12,432 nucleotides of DNA from an uncultured Prevotellaceae bacterium (GCA_937893145.1 CALBJW010000174.1:1-12432), one strand, 5' to 3'; numbered from the stretch's first letter, positions 1-7,106 are shown. The notes: a model not told the origin generated them from the sequence alone. Translations and numbers: made by a program.

Positions 1-159
1 AAGATAAAGCAGGACATAAATGCGAAGGTCAAGAGTGAAATCGACCAGCAGCAGCGTGAATACTATCTGAACAACCAGCTCAAGACCATTCAGGAAGAAC
101 TAGGAATGAATTCTGGCAACGACATCGCTGAACTTGAGAAGAAGGCAAGCGAGAAAAAG
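1..159 (+). other. Lon protease linker fragment, in frame with IF-2
   Basis: The frame read from base 1 is open and gives a stretch containing EIDQQQREYYLNNQLKTIQEEL. This closely resembles the conserved coiled-coil segment of Lon between its N-terminal substrate-binding domain and its AAA+ domain (E. coli Lon has SQREYYLNEQMKAIQKELGE). Resemblance fades after about codon 53 (DIAELEKKASEKK), where a Lys/Ala/Glu-rich stretch typical of the IF-2 linker begins. No Lon ATPase or protease domain follows. The frame continues without a stop into infB. The piece may be the edge of a chimeric assembly, a recombination scar, or part of a real fusion; the window does not show what lies upstream. Lon identity is fairly sure, its meaning is not. 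Confidence 0.7.
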
Positions 160-2658
160 GCTCCAAAGGCCGGCTTGAAGATTCCGCAGAAGAAGCTCGA
201 AGCTAAGAAGGCAGAAGAGGCAAAGAAAGCCGCAGAAGCAGAGCAAAAGGCTGCCCAGCCAAAGAAGCAGACTCCTGCCGATCGTCTTGAAGTGGATGAG
301 AATGGCGTTTATCGTCTCTCTGCTCCTCAGGAGGCAGGTGTGCAGTTCAAGCAGGTTGGTTTCATCGACCTTTCAAGCCTTAACTCAAAGACTCGCCCAG
401 ACCGTAAGTCGAAGGCTGAGCGCAAGAAGGACCGCATCGAGAAGCAGCAGCAGGCTAAGGCTCAGAAGCAGGGCGGTCAGCAGGGCCAGAATGGTCAGAA
501 CGGCCAGGGCGGTCAGCAGGGTGATGGCAAGAAGAAGCGCAACCGCATCAAGAATGAACGCGTTGATGTGAATGCCGAAGCTAAGCAGCAGAACCAGCAG
601 GGCCAGGGCAAGAAGAACAAGCAGAACGGTCAGCAGAATGGTGGTCAGCAGAACGGCAAGAACAATCAGCAGAACAAGAATAACCAGCAGAACAACCAGC
701 AGGGTGGCGGCAAGAAGAACAAGAAGAACAAGCAGCCAATCAAGCCTGTAGAACTCTCGGATGAGGAGGTTGCAAAGCAGGTAAAGGAAACACTCGCTCG
801 TCTCACTTCAAAGCAGGAGAAGAAGGGTGTTAAGTATCGTAAGGAAAAGCGCGATGCCGTTCGTGAACGTATGAGCGAGGCTGAAGAGCTTGAAAATGCA
901 GAGAGCAAGGTATTGAAGCTTACTGAGTTCGTGACAGTAAGTGAACTTGCAACAATGATGGATGTTCCTGTTAACAAGGTTATCGGTACATGTATGGCAA
1001 TCGGTATGATGGTAAGTATCAACCAGCGTCTCGATGCCGAGACTATCAACATCGTTGCTGAAGAGTTCGGTTACACTACAAGTTATGTTTCTGAGGAAGT
1101 ATCGAATGCCATCGTAGAAGAAGAGGATGCTGTGGAAGACCTTCAGGAGCGCGCTCCTATCATCACTGTGATGGGACACGTTGACCACGGTAAGACATCC
1201 CTCCTCGACTATATCCGCAAGACAAACGTCATCGCTGGTGAGGCTGGTGGTATCACTCAGCACATCGGTGCCTACAACGTGAAGATGCAGGATGGTCGTC
1301 ACATCACCTTCCTCGATACTCCAGGTCACGAGGCATTTACAGCGATGCGTGCTCGTGGTGCTCAGGTAACAGATATCGCTATCATCATCGTTGCTGCTGA
1401 TGATGCTATCATGCCACAGACAAAGGAAGCTATCGCACATGCTCAGGCTGCCAATGTTCCAATGGTATTCGCTATCAATAAGATTGATAAGCCAGGTGCT
1501 AATCCAGATAAGATTCGTGAACAGCTTGCTGCCATGAACCTCCTCGTTGAGGACTGGGGTGGTAAGTATCAGTGTCAGGAAATCAGTGCTAAGCAGGGTA
1601 TCGGTGTTGAGGAACTTATGGAGAAGGTTCTCCTCGAAGCAGAAATGCTCGAACTCAAGGCTAACCCAGACCGCAAGGCTACAGGTTCAATCATCGAGTC
1701 AACACTCGACAAGGGTCGTGGTTATGTGGCTACAGTGCTCTGCCAGAACGGTACTCTCCATCAGGGCGACATCGTGCTTGCAGGTACTCACTACGGTCGT
1801 ATCAAGGCTATGTTCAATGAGCGTGGTCAGCGCATTGAGCAGGCTCTCCCTGCAGAACCAGCCGTTATCCTCGGTCTCAATGGTGCTCCAACAGCGGGTG
1901 ATACATTCCACGTTATGGAGACAGAGCAGGAAGCTCGTGAGATTTGTAATAAGCGTGAACAGCTCAAGCGTGAGCAGGGACTCCGTACTCAGACTCGTCT
2001 TACTCTCGAAGAACTTGGTCGTCGTATCGCTCTTGGAGACTTCAAGCAGCTCGACCTCGTTGTCAAGGGTGATGTGGACGGTTCTATCGAAGCCCTCTCA
2101 GACTCACTCATCAAACTCTCGACAGAGAAGATTCAGGTCAATGTTATCCACAAGGCTGTCGGTCAGATTTCCGAGAACGATGTGGAACTTGCACACGCTT
2201 CAGAGAATGTCATCATCATCGGTTTCCAGGTTCGTCCTTCACAGGCAGCTCGCCGTCTCGCAGAACAGTACGGTGTAGATATCCGACTCTACTCAATCAT
2301 CTACGATGCTATCGAAGAGGTTAAGGATGCGATGGAAGGTATGCTTGCTCCAACTGTCAAGGAGGAAATCACAGGACAGGTTGAGGTTCGCCAGGTTTAC
2401 AAGATTACTAAGGTCGGTACCGTTGCAGGTTGTTGGGTTACTGAAGGTAAGGTACACCGCAACGACAAGGTACGTGTCATCCGTGATGGTATCGTTGTTC
2501 ATACTGGTGAAATCAATGCCCTCAAGCGTTTCAAGGACGATGTTAAGGAAGTTGGTCGTGACTTCGAATGTGGTATGTCGATTGTCAACTACAACGACAT
2601 CCGTGAAGGTGATATCTTCGAGACATACACAGAGGTTGAGGTTAAGACAAAACTCTAA
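106..2658 (+). CDS. infB: Translation initiation factor IF-2 (N-terminus atypical)
   Basis: IF-2 is the GTPase that places initiator fMet-tRNA on the 30S subunit and promotes subunit joining. Counting from the ATG at 106, residues 114-210 are a Lys/Gln/Asn/Gly-rich linker. Residues about 268-323 form the IF-2 N-type helical module (KVLKLTEFVTVSELATMMDV). The G domain has GHVDHGKTS at 357, DTPGH at 404 and NKID at 458. Domains II and III follow, then the C-terminal tRNA-binding domain with ALKRFKDDVKEVG and ECGMSI. From the linker to the stop the match to Bacteroidetes IF-2 is very strong. The usual start (a module like MxIRLNKVxRDLNVG) is missing, and Lon-like codons sit in its place, so the ATG at 106 is only the first ATG in the open frame and the true 5' end is uncertain. 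The cvpA gene follows 18 bp after the stop. Confidence 0.95.
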   Translation: MNSGNDIAELEKKASEKKAPKAGLKIPQKKLEAKKAEEAKKAAEAEQKAAQPKKQTPADRLEVDENGVYRLSAPQEAGVQFKQVGFIDLSSLNSKTRPDRKSKAERKKDRIEKQQQAKAQKQGGQQGQNGQNGQGGQQGDGKKKRNRIKNERVDVNAEAKQQNQQGQGKKNKQNGQQNGGQQNGKNNQQNKNNQQNNQQGGGKKNKKNKQPIKPVELSDEEVAKQVKETLARLTSKQEKKGVKYRKEKRDAVRERMSEAEELENAESKVLKLTEFVTVSELATMMDVPVNKVIGTCMAIGMMVSINQRLDAETINIVAEEFGYTTSYVSEEVSNAIVEEEDAVEDLQERAPIITVMGHVDHGKTSLLDYIRKTNVIAGEAGGITQHIGAYNVKMQDGRHITFLDTPGHEAFTAMRARGAQVTDIAIIIVAADDAIMPQTKEAIAHAQAANVPMVFAINKIDKPGANPDKIREQLAAMNLLVEDWGGKYQCQEISAKQGIGVEELMEKVLLEAEMLELKANPDRKATGSIIESTLDKGRGYVATVLCQNGTLHQGDIVLAGTHYGRIKAMFNERGQRIEQALPAEPAVILGLNGAPTAGDTFHVMETEQEAREICNKREQLKREQGLRTQTRLTLEELGRRIALGDFKQLDLVVKGDVDGSIEALSDSLIKLSTEKIQVNVIHKAVGQISENDVELAHASENVIIIGFQVRPSQAARRLAEQYGVDIRLYSIIYDAIEEVKDAMEGMLAPTVKEEITGQVEVRQVYKITKVGTVAGCWVTEGKVHRNDKVRVIRDGIVVHTGEINALKRFKDDVKEVGRDFECGMSIVNYNDIREGDIFETYTEVEVKTKL
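445..735 (+). repeat. Low-complexity CAG/AAG/AAC tract coding the IF-2 K/Q/N/G linker
   Basis: About 97 codons are almost entirely Gln, Asn, Gly and Lys, as short degenerate repeats such as QQGQNGQNGQGGQQ and NKNNQQNNQQGGGKKNKKNK. The DNA is dominated by CAG, AAG, AAC and GGT codons on the + strand. In IF-2 this lies in the poorly conserved region before the GTPase core, where the Bacteroidetes proteins I recall also carry basic Q/N-rich linkers. It is expected to be disordered and could bind RNA; that role is inference. Confidence 0.85.
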
Positions 2659-2676
2659 ACATTTACAATTTCAATA

Positions 2677-3264
2677 GTGGATATTCTTATACTTATTGTT
2701 CTCTTGGTAGGAGCCGTAGTGGGCTTCTGCCAAGGGGCTTTTAAACAGATAGCCAAGTTTGCAGGTGTCTTCGTGGGAATGATTCTTGCATCGAAGTACT
2801 CAGAAACGGTAGGCGACTTCCTTTCTGTCACTACAGGTACATCATCAGGCATGGGAAAGACTATGGCATTCGTGCTTATTGTCATCGTTGCTCCTATCGC
2901 ACTTGGATTTGTGGCTTCTTTGCTCACAAAGATGTTCAAGGAGATGCACCTCGGTTTCCTCAATCGTCTGGCTGGAGCAGGAATAGGTGCTGTGTGCTAC
3001 CTCTTCTTGTTGAGTTTTGCTTTCAACCTTATGGACTTTGCCCATAGCGGAGCGGGATTCAACCAGGATGTACTCGAGGAGCGTGAGTATTCCTACTACT
3101 TGGTAAAGCATCTGTCACAGCCATTCATCCCTGATGCCATCATCGTTGATGATGCTACTGAGGTTGCAGAACTTGCTGAGGATGAAGTGCCACGCTGTGG
3201 ACTCAAGACAAAGGTCAATGAGGCTGTTGATGAAGCTGTGGACAAGATGAATCCGTTTAAATAA
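2677..3264 (+). CDS. cvpA: CvpA family inner-membrane protein
   Basis: This 195-residue protein has the CvpA (colicin V production) family layout. Four hydrophobic segments lie at about residues 2-20, 25-40, 60-83 and 98-120, with the family-like start VVGFCQGAFKQIAKFAGVFVG and the later LNRLAGAGIGAV. The final 70 residues are acidic and soluble. The family is widespread and linked to colicin V export, envelope integrity and purine-related phenotypes, but its biochemical role is unsettled. The start is GTG at 2677: the in-frame TAA of infB at 2656 lies just upstream, no ATG lies between, and the first internal ATG would remove the first membrane segment. It sits 18 bp after infB and 78 bp before sufB, an order I recall from other Bacteroidales. 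The gene symbol reflects family membership only. Confidence 0.85.
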   Translation: MDILILIVLLVGAVVGFCQGAFKQIAKFAGVFVGMILASKYSETVGDFLSVTTGTSSGMGKTMAFVLIVIVAPIALGFVASLLTKMFKEMHLGFLNRLAGAGIGAVCYLFLLSFAFNLMDFAHSGAGFNQDVLEEREYSYYLVKHLSQPFIPDAIIVDDATEVAELAEDEVPRCGLKTKVNEAVDEAVDKMNPFK

Positions 3265-3283
3265 TTTGTTCTGGGCAATATAG

Positions 3284-3319
3284 ATAACCTGGTTATCCTA
3301 GTTAACCTATATATCCTAG
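3284..3319 (+). repeat. Two abutting 18-bp direct repeats upstream of sufB
   Basis: Two 18-bp units lie end to end at 3284-3301 (ataacctggttatcctag) and 3302-3319 (ttaacctatatatcctag), matching at 14 of 18 positions. The first contains the palindrome ATAACC-t-GGTTAT and the junction forms GTTAAC. They end 23 bp before the sufB ATG, within the 78-bp cvpA-sufB gap, where an operator or leader element for the suf operon would be expected. No clear Bacteroidetes promoter pair (TTTG near -33, TAnnTTTG near -7) was found. An operator role is inference. Confidence 0.5.
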
Positions 3320-3342
3320 ACAAACTAGTATTCATAGTAAAT

Positions 3343-4791
3343 ATGAGTGAACAAAATGCGTTTGTACGTGATGTGGCTGAAAAGAAATACGAATTCGGTT
3401 TCACCACAGATGTACATACTGAAATCATAGATAAAGGTCTTAACGAGGAGGTCATTCGCATCATCTCGGAGAAGAAGGGGGAACCAGAATGGCTCCTTCA
3501 GTTCCGTCTTGATGCCTATCGTTACTGGCTCACTCAGAAGGAACCGTCTTGGGGACATCTGCGTATGCCAGAGATTGACTATCAGGGCATTTCCTACTAT
3601 GCTGACCCTACAGCTAAGAAGGATGGTCCTAAGTCGGTCGATGAGATAGACCCTGAACTCATGAAGACCTTCGACAAGCTCGGTATTCCACTTGAGGAGC
3701 GACTCGCCCTCAGCGGAACAGCCGTTGATGCCGTGATGGACTCGGTGAGCATCAAGACTACCTTCAAGGAGAAGTTGGCAGAGAAGAACATCATCTTCTG
3801 CTCCATCTCGGAGGCTGTCAAGGAGTACCCGGACCTTGTGAAGAAGTACCTCGGAAGTGTTGTGCCTCCAAAGGACAACTACTTCGCGGCTCTCAACTCT
3901 GCTGTGTTCAGCGATGGCTCATTCGTTTATATTCCAAAGAACACTCGTTGTCCAATGGAACTCAGCACATACTTCCGTATCAATGCCCGCAACACTGGAC
4001 AGTTTGAGCGTACTCTCATCGTATGCGATGAAGGTTCTTATGTGTCTTACCTCGAAGGTTGTACAGCACCAATGCGAGATGAGAACCAACTTCACGCTGC
4101 CATCGTTGAGATTGTGGTGATGGACAATGCGGAGGTGAAGTATTCTACCGTGCAGAACTGGTATCCTGGTGATGCAGAGGGTAGGGGCGGTGTGCTCAAC
4201 CTCGTTACAAAACGTGGTGACCTTCGTGGTGTGAACTCCAAACTCTCGTGGACTCAGGTCGAGACAGGTTCGGCAATCACTTGGAAGTATCCATCATGTG
4301 TGCTTCGAGGCGACAACTCACAGGCAGAATTCTACTCGGTAGCTGTTACCAACAACTATCAGCAGGCAGACACAGGTACGAAGATGATTCACATGGGAAA
4401 GAACACTCGTTCTACCATCATCTCAAAGGGTATCTCTGCAGGCAAGAGCGAGAACTCATATCGTGGTCTTGTGCGTGTCACAGCTAATGCTGATGGTGCT
4501 CGCAACTATTCATCGTGCGACTCCCTCCTTCTTGGTAGCGAATGTGGTGCTCATACCTTCCCTTACATGGACATCCACAACAACACCGCTACCATAGAGC
4601 ATGAAGCAACAACCTCAAAAATCAATGAGGACCAGCTCATGTATTGCAATCAGCGAGGCATCTCGACAGAAGAGGCTGTAGGTCTCATTGTCAATGGTTA
4701 CGCGAAGGATGTCATCAACAAACTCCCGATGGAATTCGCTGTTGAGGCACAGAAATTGTTGAGCGTAAGCTTGGAGGGAACTGTAGGATAA
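3343..4791 (+). CDS. sufB: Fe-S cluster assembly scaffold protein SufB
   Basis: SufB is the scaffold subunit of the cytosolic SufBCD complex, which receives sulfur from SufS and assembles iron-sulfur clusters. The 482-residue length is normal for the family. Recognisable blocks include PPKDNYFAALNSAVFSDGSF, YLEGCTAPMRDENQLHAA with Cys240, NYSSCDSLLLGSECGAHTFP with Cys392 and Cys401, and LEHEATTSK-type sequence (here IEHEATTSK) with His420, followed by QRGISTEEAVGLIVNGY. By family alignment these Cys and His positions correspond to the conserved residues used for sulfur acceptance and cluster formation at the SufB-SufD interface. The ATG at 3343 gives a normal N-terminus. It is the first gene of the suf set and is followed by a 244-bp repeat-filled gap before sufC. 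Confidence 0.97.
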   Translation: MSEQNAFVRDVAEKKYEFGFTTDVHTEIIDKGLNEEVIRIISEKKGEPEWLLQFRLDAYRYWLTQKEPSWGHLRMPEIDYQGISYYADPTAKKDGPKSVDEIDPELMKTFDKLGIPLEERLALSGTAVDAVMDSVSIKTTFKEKLAEKNIIFCSISEAVKEYPDLVKKYLGSVVPPKDNYFAALNSAVFSDGSFVYIPKNTRCPMELSTYFRINARNTGQFERTLIVCDEGSYVSYLEGCTAPMRDENQLHAAIVEIVVMDNAEVKYSTVQNWYPGDAEGRGGVLNLVTKRGDLRGVNSKLSWTQVETGSAITWKYPSCVLRGDNSQAEFYSVAVTNNYQQADTGTKMIHMGKNTRSTIISKGISAGKSENSYRGLVRVTANADGARNYSSCDSLLLGSECGAHTFPYMDIHNNTATIEHEATTSKINEDQLMYCNQRGISTEEAVGLIVNGYAKDVINKLPMEFAVEAQKLLSVSLEGTVG

Positions 4792-5035
4792 AGACCCACC
4801 CCCAGCCGCTCCCATTAAAAGGGAGGGTAGAAAGATACTTGGACAAGCTTGGTGAACTGATAAGTGTAGGGTGGTAAATAGCAGGCTTGGTAAGTGTACA
4901 GGGTGTAGTCTTTTTGATGTTGAAAAAATAAATATAAGTATAACATAAAAACTCCTTTCACCTCAGGGAGAATACTGCCTTTATGACAGTAACTACTCCC
5001 CTCCCTTTTAATGGGAGGGGCAGGGGGTGGGTCTT
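4791..5035. mobile_element. MITE-like element with 37-bp inverted termini filling the sufB-sufC gap
   Basis: The arms at 4791-4827 and 4999-5035 are inverted copies of each other with 2 mismatches in 37. The left arm begins aagacccacccccagcc and each arm holds its own short palindrome (cccattaaaaggg / ccctttt-type). The left arm overlaps the last base of the sufB TAA and the right arm ends at the base before the sufC ATG, so the element fills the gap. The interior of about 170 bp has no gene. It contains an imperfect duplication (gcttggt...taagtgta...gggtg at 4845-4876 and 4882-4909) and an A/T-rich stretch at 4911-4950. No transposase is present. The right part (4974-5005) matches a second site at 8462-8493 at 27 of 32 positions, so this is a repeat family. 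Mobility is inferred from structure only. Confidence 0.7.
5013..5031 (+). promoter_or_regulatory. Potential G-quadruplex just before the sufC start
   Basis: Four guanine runs of 3, 4, 5 and 3 are separated by loops of 1, 2 and 1 bases on the coding strand, meeting the usual G-quadruplex pattern. The motif ends 4 bases before the sufC ATG, where a folded RNA would overlap the ribosome footprint. The same sequence can instead pair with the left arm of the element or within its own small palindrome, so which fold forms is unknown. Confidence 0.4.
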
Positions 5036-5794
5036 ATGTTACAAATAAAGAACTTACATGCCACAGTAGCTGGCAAGGAAATATTGAAGGGCATCGACCT
5101 CACTATCAATGATGGTGAGATTCATGCACTCATGGGAACAAACGGTGCTGGCAAGAGTACACTCTCTAATGTCATCGTGGGTAACCCTGCATACGAGGTC
5201 ACAGAAGGTTCTATCACCTTCAACGGTCAGGACCTCTTGGCTATGAAGACAGAGGAACGAGCTAATGCAGGCATCTTCCTCTCGTTCCAGACTCCAGTCG
5301 AGATTCCTGGTGTCAGCATGACAAACTTCATGCGTGCTGCCGTTAATGCTCGTCGTGCTGCTCAGGGCAAGGAACCACTCAAGTCAACTGACTTCCTCAA
5401 GGTTATGCGTGAGAAGCGCAAGCTCGTGGAGATAGACCAGAAACTCATGAACCGTAGTGTGAATGAGGGTTTCTCGGGTGGTGAGAAGAAGCGTAACGAA
5501 ATCTTCCAGATGGCTATGCTCGAACCTACATTCTGTATTCTCGATGAGACAGACTCAGGTCTTGATGTTGATGCTCTCCGCATTGTAGCTGAAGGTTTCA
5601 ACAAACTTCGCACCGAAGAGACTTCTGCAATGGTCATCACTCACTATCAGCGTCTTCTTGACTACATCAAACCTGATGTGGTACATGTGCTCATCGATGG
5701 TAAGATTGTGAAGACTGGTGGACCGGACCTTGCAATAAAGATTGAGAACGAAGGATTTGACTGGATAAAAGAGGAGTTAATTCATAATTCATAA
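5036..5794 (+). CDS. sufC: Fe-S cluster assembly ATPase SufC
   Basis: SufC is the ABC-type ATPase of SufBCD, whose dimerisation on ATP drives the rearrangement of SufB-SufD during cluster assembly. This 252-residue protein has Walker A GTNGAGKST near residue 35, a Q-loop (SFQTP), the SufC-type signature FSGGEKKRNEI, Walker B CILDETDSGLD and the switch histidine in VITHYQRLL. The ATG at 5036 gives the family-typical MLQIKNLHA; a GTG nine bases upstream lies inside the repeat arm and is unlikely. No Shine-Dalgarno is visible. The last codons (LIHNS) come from the AATTCAT repeat at the sufC-sufD junction and look like a short extension beyond the usual DWIKEEL end. Confidence 0.97.
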   Translation: MLQIKNLHATVAGKEILKGIDLTINDGEIHALMGTNGAGKSTLSNVIVGNPAYEVTEGSITFNGQDLLAMKTEERANAGIFLSFQTPVEIPGVSMTNFMRAAVNARRAAQGKEPLKSTDFLKVMREKRKLVEIDQKLMNRSVNEGFSGGEKKRNEIFQMAMLEPTFCILDETDSGLDVDALRIVAEGFNKLRTEETSAMVITHYQRLLDYIKPDVVHVLIDGKIVKTGGPDLAIKIENEGFDWIKEELIHNS

Positions 5795-5891
5795 TTCGCA
5801 ACCACGCGCAGCTAAAAAAAATGAATTGTGAATTATCCTCCAGCTCTCTCCGGAGGCAATTATGAATTATGAATTATGAATTATGAATTAA
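5777..5891. repeat. Perfect 21-bp inverted repeat of heptamers spanning the sufC end and sufD start
   Basis: Bases 5777-5797 are the exact reverse complement of 5871-5891. The arms are tandem heptamers: ATTCATA on the left and ATGAATT on the right, the right array running from 5858 with ATG at 5862, 5869, 5876 and 5883. The left arm contains the last sufC codons and its TAA; the right arm contains the sufD ATG at 5876. A third, degenerate copy at 5823-5836 matches part of the left arm at 13 of 14 positions, so two alternative pairings are possible. Between them lies a small hairpin, cctcc 5837-5841 with ggagg 5852-5856. Confidence 0.8.
5852..5879 (+). promoter_or_regulatory. Candidate ribosome site and 5-codon leader ORF coupled to sufD
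   Basis: GGAGG at 5852-5856 lies 5 bases before the ATG at 5862. That ATG opens a leader reading MNYEL, ending in TGA at 5877-5879, which overlaps the sufD ATG at 5876 as ATGA, the classic arrangement for termination-reinitiation coupling. GGAGG can be masked by cctcc at 5837-5841. Bacteroidetes genes generally do not depend on Shine-Dalgarno pairing, and a heptamer array would create such an overlap by itself, so function is unproven. Confidence 0.3.
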
Positions 5892-7096
5892 ATCAATACA
5901 TAGAACTCTACAGTGAGGCTGGTGCTTTGATAAAGCAGAAGAGTTGCGAGGTCATGAACTCAGTTCGTGATGCTGCTTTTGCTGTCTTTCAGCAGCAGGG
6001 ATTTCCTTCAAAGAAGGTGGAGCGATACAAGTACACCGATGTTGATGCTGCATTTGCTCCTAACTATGGTATCTCGCTCAATGCCCTCGAACTCAAACCA
6101 TCGAAGTACATCTTCTCGTTCAAGGATGCGCCTATCGACCTCGCGCCATATTATAACAAGGTGGCAGACGGTTCGGATGCCATTACAGCACTTAACACAG
6201 CCCTCTCTCACGAAGGTCTGCTCATCTATGTCCCAAAGAACGACCGACCAGAAGATCCAATCGTGGTTGACAACTATCTTCGTGGGAATGTGGCAACAAT
6301 GATGAATCGTCGTGTACTTGTGGTTCTTGAGATGGGTGCTGAGGCAACAGTCATCATCAACGATCATGCAGCCGACAAGCAGCGCTTCCTCACTACTCAG
6401 GTCATGGAAGTAGTCTGCAAGGATAATTCTCGCCTTGACCTTTACGAGATAGAGGAGACCACTCCGCTCTGTTCTCGATTCTCGAATGTATATATCAGGG
6501 AAGGTCGTGATTGTTCTGTAAAGCACAACAGCATAACACTCTTCAATGGTCAGACACGCAACCTCTGCGATGTCTATCTCGAAGGTGAGAACTCGGAGGT
6601 AACACTTAATGGATGTGCCATTGGTACAGCAAGTCAGCGTATTGACAACAATACCCTCATTGCACATAAAGTTCCAAACTGTCAGAGCAACGAACTCTAT
6701 AAATATGTAGTGGATGACAAGGCAGTAGGAGCATTTGCAGGTAAGATACTCGTAGAGAAGGATGCGCAGAAGACATCTTCACAAGAGACCAATGCCAACC
6801 TTTGTGCATCGAAAGATGCTCGTATGTTCACACAGCCGATGCTCGAAATCTATGCCGACGATGTGAAGTGCGCTCATGGTTCCACAGTAGGAGTGATGGA
6901 TGAGACCGCCCTCTTCTACATGCGCCAGCGAGGCATAGCAGAGGACGAGGCTCGTACCCTCCTCAAGAATGCCTTCATGGGTCAGGTCATCGACCAGATA
7001 ACTCTCGAACCACTTCGCCAGAAACTCTATGTCAAGGTCGAAAAGCGTTTCCGCGGTGAACTCGACAAGTGTGAAGATTGTGGACTCTGTAAGTAA
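5876..7096 (+). CDS. sufD: Fe-S cluster assembly protein SufD
   Basis: SufD is the SufB paralogue that completes the SufBC2D scaffold and is needed for iron acquisition during cluster assembly. The 406-residue protein has a helical N-terminal region (FPSKKVERYKYTDVDAAF), a central beta-helix core and the C-terminal block CAHGSTVGVMDETALFYMRQRGI, with Cys332 and His334 at the conserved positions facing the SufB cluster site. The end, KCEDCGLCK, places Cys399, Cys402 and Cys405 in a CxxCxxC arrangement. The ATG at 5876 is the first in frame (TGA at 5870-5872) and lies inside the heptamer inverted repeat, so its first codons (MNYEL) are repeat-derived. The gap to sufS is 10 bp, indicating co-transcription. 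Confidence 0.95.
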   Translation: MNYELNQYIELYSEAGALIKQKSCEVMNSVRDAAFAVFQQQGFPSKKVERYKYTDVDAAFAPNYGISLNALELKPSKYIFSFKDAPIDLAPYYNKVADGSDAITALNTALSHEGLLIYVPKNDRPEDPIVVDNYLRGNVATMMNRRVLVVLEMGAEATVIINDHAADKQRFLTTQVMEVVCKDNSRLDLYEIEETTPLCSRFSNVYIREGRDCSVKHNSITLFNGQTRNLCDVYLEGENSEVTLNGCAIGTASQRIDNNTLIAHKVPNCQSNELYKYVVDDKAVGAFAGKILVEKDAQKTSSQETNANLCASKDARMFTQPMLEIYADDVKCAHGSTVGVMDETALFYMRQRGIAEDEARTLLKNAFMGQVIDQITLEPLRQKLYVKVEKRFRGELDKCEDCGLCK

Positions 7097-7106
7097 AAAA
7101 AGGATT

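Noticed and set aside
808..1440. Minus-strand open frame opposite infB
   Set aside because: The + strand encodes conserved IF-2 here. The antisense product is Ser/Thr/Cys/His-rich with no family resemblance.
4911..4950. Promoter for sufC in the A/T-rich element interior
   Set aside because: TTTG occurs at 4913-4916 but no TAnnTTTG partner is found at suitable spacing, so no promoter is called.
5027..5035. GTG at 5027 as the sufC start
   Set aside because: It lies inside the G-rich repeat arm and adds only MGL. The ATG at 5036 gives the family-typical MLQIKNLHA.
6008..6667. Minus-strand open frame opposite sufD
   Set aside because: It is antisense to a conserved gene and has no motif or separate initiation context.
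7029..7106. Upstream ATG at 7029 for sufS
   Set aside because: The added 26 residues overlap sufD out of frame and match nothing in the family. The ATG at 7107 fits the normal N-terminus.
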